NCBI GenBank assembly: GCA_024734495.1
Contig: JALMQS010000666.1
Span: forward strand, 752,295 to 816,294
Origin: Forficula auricularia
Taxonomy: Eukaryota; Arthropoda; Insecta; Dermaptera; Forficulidae
Direction: 5' to 3'
DNA: 64,000 nucleotides
Below, piece after piece: positions 31,441 through 40,500 of this stretch. The translations under genes were made by a program, and so were the position numbers. Position 1 is the first letter of the stretch. Each line of letters begins with the position of its first letter. A model generated the notes under the pieces. The model did no database searches. It saw nothing but the letters and a program-made list of their open reading frames with translations, and had not been told where the DNA came from.

Positions 31441-32251
31441 GATAAGAAAACAACGCAGTTGCTATGGTTACTTAAAAAATTTCCTCCAAAATTTTTAGCA
31501 TTTCACAGAGAGAAGCCTATCCATTCTTATTTAAGCAAGGCTAAATGAGCTATATTAAAACGTTCAAATGAATAAATTTTAAAGAATTAAAAAAATTAAA
31601 AAAGTACTATCTTACTCTAGAGAAAAGTACTTTAAAATATAATTTTACTAAAAACTTTATTTAACCTTTTTTGTGGTCCCCAAGGTACTTAATTAGGATA
31701 TTAAATTTCATCAAAATTGGTTAAGTCATTTTCAAGATATTTAGAAAAAACTAAAAAAGTACTGAAATAAAGTACTAATGTTTGTGGGCCGATATGTACC
31801 AAAAACTAATCAGCGCTTCATTTTGTTAAAAGAATGCTAGGTTTTCAATTTCATTTCAATCGGTGCAACGGTGTGGAAAAAATCGTGGGCCAAAAAAACG
31901 ATAACATACATACATACATCCATCCATACATCCGCACGCACTAAATGAAAAAATCGCACTTTTTGGCCTCTCGACGAGACCCCTTGTAATTTTTGGCAAA
32001 ACCGTCACGTGCTAAAATTCAACCTAATTGAATACTACAATTTGTGACTTTAATTGAGTCCATGGGTTCCGTAGTCTTTACCTGAGGACCCTTTGAAGCC
32101 ACGCTTGCCCCGAGAGCGATTACAATACTTTACCCATGCTTTGCATTGGATAAAGTAAAAAACAAACAATAATTTGACATATTTTGAGCTTTATTTCTCT
32201 ATATTCTTTTCCCGCTTCTAAAATACAATTTTATATTTGAATATTTTAACC

Positions 32252-32330
32252 CAGTGGTGCCCAACCTACGGCCCGCAAAGAGGCTCAATCCGGCCAGCGA
32301 GCGAGTTGACACTAAATATGTATTTTTTGT
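32252..32330 (+). mobile_element. hAT-like terminus
   Basis: CAGTGGTGCCCAACCTACGG followed by GGCCCGC is a typical hAT end. It interrupts F after ATATTTTAAC. The other end was not found. Confidence 0.6.
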
Positions 32331-33173
32331 AAAATATCTAAAAAAATTATAAATCATATTGATAATTAAAATAAAAAATTTCTACACATTTTTTATGTAC
32401 TCTACATCAATATTTTTATGTCACTGACAATCTTGTAAAAATATAGCTTAAATTGCGCCGCAGTCCGGTCTTGTTGTCGGATAATTTTACATTTATTTAA
32501 ATGCGAGGACAAATTAGACAAGTACAGAAATTTTATTTTACAATATTTACTTATCGATAAATTAAATAATTATTATTTAATTTTTTATTTTTTAATATAT
32601 TATTGTAGGTGGCGAGATAAACTTTTTACAATTCATCCCGGCGCGAGCACTCATTTGTAGGGTGCTGGTTTCACCCCTTGGCTCATAGGGGTGAAAAAAT
32701 ACACTTATTTATTCTTTAAATATTTATTTATTTACAAAAGGGAGGGGGTTATACATTTTCGTGTCTAGGGGGTCATCGTGAAAACATCTTAAAACATCGT
32801 TAATTAATACATCGCTATTGGTTACTTAAATGAACAACCATCTTTAAGCAAATCCCGTATTCAACTAACTGCCTTCCAGTTGCAACTCAAATTACCCTCA
32901 GCAGCAACACATACACATACACACATGCATATGAGTGTAAGCCGACACAAGTTGTCATAATATTATTTATTACCGAAAGCTTTTAGCCGGGCCCGGAACC
33001 CAGAAAACGGCCTTTAGAATGGACAACGGGCCGCAATCTCGTGACCGGGCACCTGCCAACCATATGCTCTTAATAAAACAGAAATCAAGGAAATTCACTT
33101 AATTAAATACTTAATTAAACAATTAATTTCCCTAAATTGAAAGTTTTTGCCGAGAGTAGCAGAATTTTTATAT
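32331..33173. other. Intergenic, no supported gene
   Basis: AT-rich to 32630, then mixed composition with short CA-rich tracts near 32900. No recognised repeat or frame. Confidence 0.35.
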
Positions 33174-33221
33174 ATTGAAGGAGACAATAAGAGTGTCTCT
33201 GCTGGAATTATAAATTATATT

Positions 33222-33280
33222 ATTTATAACGAGACTATAGTTTCGAGGGCTTTGCCTCTTCATCAGTCTATTACAATGGT
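33222..33280 (-). ncRNA. Hammerhead-ribozyme-like motif
   Basis: Minus strand: CTGATGA at 33266-33260, stem II GAGG/CCTC with one extra C, GAAA, then stem III AC-TATA-GT and the triplet GTC. Inverted partner of 33326-33383. Confidence 0.68.
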
Positions 33281-33325
33281 AATTCACAGTAATTAATTCA
33301 TGAATTCATTAATTCCTGTGAATAC

Positions 33326-33383
33326 ATTGTAATAGACTGATGAAGAGGGCAAAGCCCTCGAAACTATAGTCTCGTTATAAATA
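33326..33383 (+). ncRNA. Best hammerhead-ribozyme candidate in the window
   Basis: CTGATGA at 33337-33343. Perfect 6-bp stem II GAGGGC/GCCCTC with an AAA loop at 33345-33359. GAAA at 33360-33363. Stem III AC/GT with loop TATA, and the triplet GTC ending at 33371. Downstream TC and TTATAA pair with upstream GA and TTGTAA (one G-T pair) to give stem I with a small internal loop. All invariant core positions are present. One unpaired A precedes stem II. Confidence 0.75.
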
Positions 33384-33516
33384 AATAAAATTTATAATTC
33401 CAGCAGAAGACACACTCTTTTATTGTCTCCTTCAATTAATTTCCCACATTATTTAATAATATTATATTAAAAAATATATATTTATTATTAAAATTCATCA
33501 CCACACTCCTAGCCCA

Positions 33517-33660
33517 TGTGTCGGCAACCTTTTGAGACGGAAGAGCCAAAAATTACAATTTACAAAATTTCCCAGTTTTTAAAGAGCCACTAACATTTTT
33601 GTTTCAATAATATGGTATTTGATTAGGATTAGGAATATAAATTTGACTTTTGATAAATAA
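33517..33660 (-). mobile_element. hAT end related to the 27 kb element
   Basis: TGTGTCGGCAACCTTTTGAG followed by GGAAGAGCCAAAAATTAC is the inverse of the right end of the hAT at 27715-27794. Truncated. Confidence 0.75.
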
Positions 33661-34104
33661 ATACAGTATTTTAAATATTCTCATATTTTTGGAGCAACTC
33701 TAGATATATTAATAGTTAAGATGCCGCTATTCGAACCAATCAGCAATAAGTAAATTATGAAAATATTGTTATTTGAGTAAAATAGTGGAATAGTTTAATT
33801 TAATAGTTGGGTATTTAATTGAAATAATATGTAATTACGACAAGAAATGATATAAAATTGAATATTTTTTATTTATTATAAATAATATTCAAGCTTACAT
33901 CATTTATATTCATTTGATGTATAATCTATATTCAAATGATTCATATAAATATTTAATTTAATTATTCATTTGGTTGAATTAATAAAAAAATTAATTTAAT
34001 TTTTAAAAATATAATATATATAATTTTAAAATATTTTTTTATCTTATGGTCACTGCGGCCCTCATCCCTCCTACGTTATTTACGGCACTGAAACTTGGTT
34101 AAAT
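33661..34104. other. AT-rich intergenic
   Basis: Only A/T-rich sequence, with no supported feature. Confidence 0.4.
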
Positions 34105-34330
34105 ATACAGGGGGTCCAAAAAATGTATCCAGTGTTTAAAAGTTCATAACTAATTGACGGAGTTGTCTCATCTTTGGTAGTGTAATATTTTGTAGTTCGG
34201 GCAATTGCCACACAAGCGTTGTATTGCGTTGTTTTGTTTTGTCAGATGACAGTCGCCAGATATCATCGTTTTCATGGTTTTTTGAACAATTTTTCTTACT
34301 CTAGTTTACGATTAGATCATTGAATATATT
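34105..34330 (+). mobile_element. Tc1/mariner-type terminus
   Basis: TA followed by CAGGGGGTCCAAAAAATG is a common terminus of mariner relatives. No matching end or transposase lies within reach. Confidence 0.4.
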
Positions 34331-34394
34331 TTTTTAATATATATTATTTGGGGTCGCAATTAAGCCAGTATTACATCAAGCAAATTCCAGCATT

Positions 34395-34800
34395 GAAATC
34401 ATTTCGTTAACGTTTTATTTTCTTAAAATTTTTAAAATTTGTATCCGGATATCAGGAGCGAACAGGAGTTTCCTTCCGCCAATATAATTTTAATGCACTT
34501 TTTTTAAACAAAAATTTTTTCGAACTCAAGAGTATGTGAAATGAAAGAAATAAGTAAGCAGTAGCATCCAGTTTCATTTCACAAATCACCGTTTCTTGGT
34601 GGTGATCCATCCGAATGTCTAGCGGGCTATACGCAAAATGACGTTGGATTGTAGCTAAGTGGATCACATCTTTTTTTCTCTCCTGGTCCAGATTTAAGAC
34701 TCCACAGACTTTAATAGCATAATCCGCAATAGTCTTGTGATAAAATATCTTTTTCAAATAAAGCGCGGCCAAAACACTTCTCATTGATAGGTCAATTATT
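34395..34800 (-). repeat. Repeat G copy 1 with 110-codon open frame
   Basis: Shares TTTGTATCCGGATATCA and CTCAAGAGTATGTGAAATG with 34953-35103 and 35974-36190. Only this copy extends into an open frame on the minus strand (34452-34784). That frame holds IADYAIKVCGVLNLDQERKK and HLATIQRHFAYSPLDIRM, a soluble helix-rich profile that I do not recognise. The 62-codon frame at 35988-36176 is the equivalent 3' part. It could be the 3' end of an unknown element's gene. The upstream side is closed by stops. Confidence 0.4.
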
Positions 34801-34952
34801 CTTTGTCATATCAGTTAGAAAAATTATAAAAAAATTTATTTAAGATCATTATTTCAAGTTAGAAATATATAAGTTCAAATATTATTTTCACTCAATATTT
34901 GACAAAAATTCCTACAGCTGATTCGCGATTGAATCAAATGTAGAAAACATTC

Positions 34953-35103
34953 GGTTAATTTCGTTAACCTTTTATTTTCTTAAAATTTTTAAAATTTGTA
35001 TCCGGATATCAAGAGCGAACAGGAGTGTTCTTTCCTTCCGCCAATTTAATTTTAATGCACTTTTTCTAAACAAAAATGTTTTCCAACTCAAGAGTATGTG
35101 AAA
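34953..35103 (-). repeat. Repeat G copy 2
   Basis: A ~150-bp piece matching the 34395-34545 part of copy 1, including CCGGATATCAAGAGCGAACA. Confidence 0.75.
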
Positions 35104-35339
35104 TGATTATTTTGTTTTGTATTTTATTTCCATTACTATACATTTCATTTTAAAATTGGAAAAAATTGATGATACATATTGGTTTTCTACAAAGGAATTT
35201 TTTAGCAGATATTTAGACGATGTAAAATAGAGGATAATGCCAGATACACATTAAGAAATTATTCTAGTTGCGCCAATGAGCTATAAGAATAAGAAAATTC
35301 TTTGGAAACTAAAAAAAAAAACTGTGAAAGTTTATAAAA
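35104..35339. other. AT-rich intergenic
   Basis: No supported feature. Confidence 0.35.
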
Positions 35340-35480
35340 TAAGGACAAGTTTTTATGTGAGACTTTTTTATTTATCAGCCAACGTTTCGTCGACTTTGCC
35401 GACTTCTTCAGGCTTCAAATTGTCATGCCAAACATTCGTCTAAATTTTCTTGTTAACTTCGTTACCATTAAAGACTATCA
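35340..35480 (-). ncRNA. Hammerhead-like motif, single orientation
   Basis: Minus strand: CTGAAGA at 35411-35405, stem II GTCG/CGAC, GAAACGTT, then GGCTGATAAATAAA. The triplet GTT is allowed. Stem I is short, with a bulged G. The sequence is close to that of the foldback at 44557-44795, but here only one arm is present. Confidence 0.55.
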
Positions 35481-35624
35481 GAACACAAATTTCAAAAATA
35501 TTTGGCACATTCACAAAAACAATTTTTCTTTCTTTTCTTTTTATATTAACAATTAAATTAGATATAAAACAGAAATAACATATATAGAATGAGGCAACAC
35601 TGTTTTTAAAACCTGAATAGAATA

Positions 35625-35973
35625 TTTTTTACTTTACCATACAGGGTATGGTCAAGTATTGTAATCGTGCATGAAAAAAGTGTTTTTTTCCTCCTTTTTT
35701 TCGAAAAACGGCTTAAACTATTTCGATTGAAAAAATTGAGCGAAACCATGGCATTTCGCTCTACAAAAATCCCTAATAAGTGAACATCGAAAAAATTATA
35801 TTTTTCGAGATAATAATTCTTTTGTCAAAATGTCTGTTAGTCTGTCGGTTAATTAGTCTGTGCGTTACCAAATATTGTGGACGAGCTAGCTCAAAAACTA
35901 GTGTGAATATCGAAACCAAATTTCACACGTAGTTTTAGTACATTGAGATTAAGAGCTGATTAGATTTTGGTGC
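35625..35973 (+). mobile_element. Family A, truncated copy
   Basis: Begins TTTTTTACTTTACCATACAG with the short palindrome CCATACAGGGTATGG, then AAGTATTGTAATCGTGC. It stops abruptly after GATTTTGGTGCAT, where repeat G begins. Confidence 0.75.
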
Positions 35974-36190
35974 ATTTCGTTAACCTTTTATTTTCTTAAA
36001 ATTTTTAAAATTTGTATCCGGATATCAGGAACGATACCGAACAGGAGTGTTGTTTCCTTCCGCCAATTTAATATTAATGCACTTTTTCTAATCATAAATT
36101 TTTTCGAACTCAAGAGTATGTGAAATGAAAGAAATAAGTAAGCAGCAGTAGCATCCAGTTTCATATCACAAATCACCGTTTCTTTTCATA
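35974..36190 (-). repeat. Repeat G copy 3
   Basis: Joins directly to the truncated family A copy. It contains CATCCAGTTTCATATCACAA and the CCGGATATCAGGAACGA block. Confidence 0.7.
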
Positions 36191-36300
36191 TGGTTTTTTA
36201 AACAATTTTTCTTACTCGTTTTCGTTTAGAATCAAAATACTTTAAATGTTTTCTAATTTTAGGAATGCGCCGCATTCACAGCGCCACTGATCCATATATA

Positions 36301-37005
36301 CAGGGTGGGCCATCTACATGTGAGCGATTTGTTTCTGAAATAAAAATTTAAAGAAAAACGAATCGATTTTTCCTTTGCATTAGGCATTTATTTTGGTCCA
36401 AGGAAATATATGTCAGCTACAATTTCGAATACAATTTGGTTCAGGTGATCGTTTTTTGCTCTGACGACATAATGGGCTCGTTTTTCGGCATTTTCAATCA
36501 CTTTCTCGAGTATTGCTCTTGGTATAGCCGCTATTTAACGTTCGATTTTGGTATTAAGTTGAGCCAGAGTCTGTGGCTTGTCGATGTACACTTTTGATTT
36601 CAAATATCCCCACATATAAAAGTCTAGCGGCTTTAAATCAGGCGAACGCGGTGGCCACTCTTAATCACCTTCGACACAAAATTTGCCGTATTCAACCCGA
36701 GCGATTTATCCTGTGGCTCAATCTTGCTTGTCACTTGTATTTTATACGGGAATAAATTCAAATCGTCATGAATTATGGGCCGGGTTCTTGGCAACACTCG
36801 AGAAAGTGATTGAAAATGCTCAAAAACGAGCCCATTATGTCGTCAGAGCAAAACCCGATCACCTAAAACAAATCATATTCGAAAAGTAGCTGACATGTAT
36901 TTATTTGAGCCAAATTAATTGCCTAATGCAAAGAAAAAATCGGTTCGTTTTTCTTTAAATTTTTATTTCAGAAACTAATGGGTCCCATGTAGATGGCCCA
37001 CCCTG
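36301..37005 (-). mobile_element. Mariner-type element with inverted-duplicated ends
   Basis: Tips CAGGGTGGGCCATCTACATG on both sides inside TA (TATATA) flanks, 705 bp. The ~215-bp arms each contain the transposase 3' end in opposite orientation, so the whole element is a foldback of one end around a single transposase fragment. Confidence 0.9.
36410..36660 (-). pseudogene. Mariner-type transposase C-terminal fragment
   Basis: The minus strand reads EWPPRSPDLKPLDFYMWGYL then KSKVYIDKPQTLAQL, the third catalytic region with the final Asp, then a stop, then RAILEKVIENAEKRAHYVV. It is of the same broad group as the fragment at 24180-24765 but clearly a different family. The N-terminal two thirds are absent. 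A second C-terminal copy (VIENAQKRAHYVVRAKPDHL) is readable on the plus strand at 36810-36887, as part of the inverted arm. Confidence 0.85.
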
Positions 37006-37620
37006 TATATAGTGATGATCAATAAAGTTTGAATACAATAAAAATAAAAATATTTTAAATTTGAATCAAACTAAATATATTGAAGAAATCTTAAAGAAAT
37101 TTAATATGGAAAATTGTTATGGAAATAATATGGAAAAATGTTAAGAGGTATAAAAGGTGTGGATAGCGGAATATCACAATGATAGATAATTTTATAGATA
37201 AAATATATAAAGCGTTTTATTGAGGTTGCACATTATTACAATAAATAGAATAGTACATGAGGAAAAAGCAATATATAGCATGTTACATGGACTCGAGTAG
37301 AAAATGAAGTGAGTAATAAATTAAGTTAAGATAGTCAACACCGGAGTGGCGCTGATGTCATATCGGAGGTGCCAATATTATACATATATTTTAACATGAT
37401 TACTACTTTTTACATTTTTTCATGCATTTTTGCTCTCTCGAAGGGTCAATAAAAAAAAGGAAATGCTTTTTTATGTAAAGGAGGTAAAATATAAAGAACT
37501 AATTAAGTCCAAAATTTCAGCGATTTTAATTTTGCGAAAAACCAAAAATGTTCGATTTTCACAAAATTTTTTTTATTAAAATTAGAAAATTTAGATTATT
37601 ACTTTAAAACCCACTACATA
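37006..37620. other. AT-rich intergenic
   Basis: No supported gene or repeat. Confidence 0.35.
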
Positions 37621-37624
37621 GTAC

Positions 37625-37695
37625 AGGTGGTGTAGCTGCTTAGGCAGCAAAATGCCTGCCGAGGGCGGGTTTCGAAGCTGGTATCTATTACCTAC
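37625..37695 (+). mobile_element. Possible tRNA-derived SINE head
   Basis: GGTGTAGCTGCTTAGGCAGC followed ~30 bp later by GGGTTTCGAAGCTGG resembles A and B boxes. No tail or TSD was identified. 37696-38271 is AT-rich without features apart from a short direct AGAGAGATAGA/TCTATCTCTA hairpin at about 37860. Confidence 0.4.
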
Positions 37696-38271
37696 TATAT
37701 ATTCCTCCATTTTAAAGATAATCAGTCTGTTGAATAAATCCAGGCAGAATTTTTTTAAATCATTCGTTCCAATTCATATTTGCATTTTTAAGTCAATTCC
37801 AATATCATCTATATGAATAAATTAAACTCTATATCATCGGACACATTTATTTCCATTTAGAGAGAGATAGATACTCTCTATCTCTATGATAAAGGCTATA
37901 AAAATGTTTTAAAAAGAAAAAAAGAAAAACCCTCCTCCTCGATAATCACCAATTTCAGAAGTAATCGCATCAATGTACGGTTGAGGGGTTTTATTTTATC
38001 GCGTTGTTATAAAAAATTTCAAGGATAACTGATTTAAGTCAATTATTTTTCAAGTATCACCAGGCATCTGCCAAGAAACTTTTCCAATTAAAATTTACTT
38101 TGATCTTTTTCTATATACTCGATAAGATTAGGATGTTTTTTTAATTCATTAATCTATAACTGATCAAACTTTATATAAAATTTGGATAATTTATTAAATA
38201 CCTAGATATACCAACCTAAGTTAATTAATATAATAAAATCAATGCTTGAGAGAGTGTTCTAATATAATAAA

Positions 38272-38353
38272 CGAGCTCGACCCTCCGGGCTGGTGGCCTG
38301 GCGGGCAGCGTCTCGGTCCAAAAATATTCACTTTGGCACGCCCTCGAAGCTCG
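38272..38353. mobile_element. Family Q, minimal 82-bp copy
   Basis: Starts CGAGCTCGACCCTCCGGG and ends GCACGCCCTCGAAGCTCG. It is inserted between A and T with no duplication, as in the longer copies at 51315-51963 and 58400-59010. Confidence 0.65.
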
Positions 38354-38436
38354 TTTTTATATATTACATTATATCTGTATGCCCCCAGAGACTAGCAATG
38401 TAAAAATTTGCCAACCAAAATGCGAAGTCCCATGTC

Positions 38437-38615
38437 GAATACCAAATAGAAAATGATGATCTGGAAGATTTATCTCGACTTGGACCACCCATGCTAAAAT
38501 TTGGTTGGGTAGTCCGAAATATAGAATTGGATATTTGATAAATATTTTCTAATTTTAACATGGGTGGTCCAACCGGAATTCAATCTTCCAGATCATTATT
38601 TAATTTTCTATTTGC
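38437..38615. repeat. Hairpin repeat
   Basis: AAATAGAAAATGATGATCTG and its inverse, with GGACCACCCATG / CATGGGTGGTCC nearer the centre. A GTCCGAAATATAG piece inside recalls the hammerhead-like family. Confidence 0.75.
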
Positions 38616-39094
38616 CATAAAACATCTTTATGTCTTTTAAAATTTGTTTTATTTAATTAGATATTAGTAATTTTAGTCCCCCTCCAAAATATCTTCTCTT
38701 CTGTGTGAGTGAGAGAGTTATTTACTCTAACTCTCGATCATTACGTTTAAACGTGATCTAAGGTATTGAGTACCCGTAGTTCTTAAAATAAAAAAGAACG
38801 ACGATGTCTGGAAGGTAATAACTTATTCACTTTACATAGTCTCTAACATCGATAGGTGTAGGCTTTTTTTTCTTTGTCTTGTAAATTATCTGCTTCGAAA
38901 ATCTCAAATTACAAACTAATCGAAATCATTTATTTCATTAATCTGAGCCCCATGGACAAGATTGAAATTTAATATCCCCCCCCCATCCAGGTATAGAACT
39001 TTCAACAAGTTAACATTTTATTAAATTAATTAAATTAAAATAACGACTAGATAAAGAAGAAGAAGAATATAAATTCCAAAGAGAAATTCTTCTA
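38616..39094. other. Intergenic, no supported gene
   Basis: AT-rich, with a short GAGAGAGTTA...TAACTCTC hairpin at 38705. Confidence 0.35.
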
Positions 39095-39310
39095 AATTGT
39101 GTAGTTTAGGCGATTATCAATTCAATATGTCTCTGTCAATGACAGCCCTTCGTCAAGCGCATGCGCATAGTTCGAACTTTTTATCGTTTGTAATCTGGAA
39201 TAGTTGGAATAGCAGGAGCACCGTGGATACTGTGGAGATGAATCTATGAAGATGCAAAACGCTTTGACAGAGTACATCCAAAGAGATGGATGACTCGACG
39301 GACAAGTTCT
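39095..39310 (+). repeat. Repeat U, copy empty for H and I
   Basis: Corresponds to 48180-48209, 49122-49182 and 49948-50095, where elements I and H are inserted. CAAGCGCATGCGCATAG here is the empty H site. Confidence 0.8.
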
Positions 39311-39368
39311 TTATTTACATAGACAGAAAAACAATCATTAGTGAAAATCATTTTTTTTCACGATATCT

Positions 39369-39510
39369 AGTCTAATTAAACGAGCAAAAATTGTTTTTTT
39401 ATATATTTGTTTATCTATTTGTTTATACATTTGTATCTTAGTTCTATTTTGAAAACGGCTCTACCGATTTTGATGAAACAAATTCTATTAACAAGTTTTG
39501 AAGGAATATT
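39369..39510 (-). repeat. Repeat J end fragment
   Basis: TTAAACGAGCAAAAATTG through CTACCGATTTTGATGAAAC, the inverse of 1500-1640 and 9545-9655. Confidence 0.75.
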
Positions 39511-39599
39511 TACTAATATGAATTATATTTGAATTAATTTCTCTCTAGAAGATTGAAGTAGTACATATATGCAATTTAAGTAAAAAGCAAGGTCTAGAA

Positions 39600-39735
39600 A
39601 TTAGCTTCAAACATCAATAGTTTTGGGATTCTATATCTCTATGTTCACCGACCTCCAGGTTAAACGGCTTAACCAGTTGACTTGAAATTTGAAAGATATA
39701 CTCCTGAGGGGTCAAGTAGCCGGTGTGATTTCTAA
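39600..39735 (+). repeat. Repeat E fragment (host of the pogo-like insertion)
   Basis: TTTTGGGATTCTATATCTC through CTCCTGAGGGGTCAAGTAG, shared with 45886-46020, 47160-47275 (inverted), 47715-47870 and 57735-57870 (inverted). The related sequence resumes after the pogo-like element at 44022. Confidence 0.8.
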
Positions 39736-39959
39736 TACAGTGAAATCCCGATACTTCGTACATCGATACCTGGCGAAACGAGTCGCTAGAGAACGAGCTA
39801 AAGGCAACGAAGCTTCTCTCTGCAATAGACCGTTTCTTGGAGTAACACCACCTCCCCGTGGTCCAGGTGGATATCCGCACCTTTCGGAGAACTAAGAGTG
39901 TTACCCTTGGCGAAGAACGCAGTTGCCACTGGCATATATAGAAATATTTCTATGTCCTT

Positions 39960-40500
39960 AGTAAATCTGGAAAATGCACTGGATATGCTATATTATGTCA
40001 TTAGACATATATAGTCCCATGGATGATCCTCCAATGGGCTATCTTTTTAGTATATTCAGTGGGCCAAGAGGTGCTATGTTATGCTGGCAACAGATGCAGC
40101 AGCTGCTGCATCAAAACTAACTATGGTGAATAAATCTCTTGAATTTATCTGATAAATTCTAAAAGAGTTAAAATGCTATGATATTACAATAGAAATATCA
40201 TAAACACGATTGTTTCTACAAATCCTACTACATCGACTCTGTCGATTAATGAACATATAAATTCATGAATATATCACTATCAAATGATGATGATATCATG
40301 TTGCATAAACAATTATGCAAGAATGCATGTATTGGAATGGTGACCTACACATCTCGGCATATATAGAATTTCTTCTATCTTTTTAGTATATTTCGGTTGA
40401 TCCTGCCAGGATATGCTATTTTATGTCTACGACATATATAGTAAGAAATACTCTATCCTTTTAGTATATTCAGACGCGCTGCTCTGGATATGCTTCATAT
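39960..40500 (+). promoter_or_regulatory. Repeated TATATAG / TTTTAGTATATT blocks, rDNA-spacer-like
   Basis: CATATATAG and CTTTTTAGTATATT, each followed by GGATATGCTAT-like sequence, recur three to four times. Repeated promoter-like units of this kind are known from insect rDNA intergenic spacers. At 40395-40409 lies GGTTGATCCTGCCAG, identical to the conserved 5' end of eukaryotic 18S rRNA, but the next bases do not continue as 18S. The rDNA origin is an inference. Confidence 0.35.

Larger units (their letters stand above)
29979..32158 (+). mobile_element. Element C, long copy 2
   Basis: Boundaries are set by comparison with the uninterrupted F repeat at about 45746-45755: F leaves off after ACAGAATAAA and resumes at AACAAACAATAATTT. 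It starts TAAACTGCAACGGATCG and ends TTGCATTGGATAAAGTAAAA. It contains a palindrome and about eight 119-bp units. Insertion in an A-rich site is seen here and at 10341-10948. No protein-coding frame is convincing. Confidence 0.88.
33174..33436. repeat. 263-bp foldback with two hammerhead-like motifs
   Basis: Starts ATTGAAGGAGACAATAAGAG and ends with its inverse. The axis is near AATTCATGAATT (33303). The arms differ by a few indels. Confidence 0.92.
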
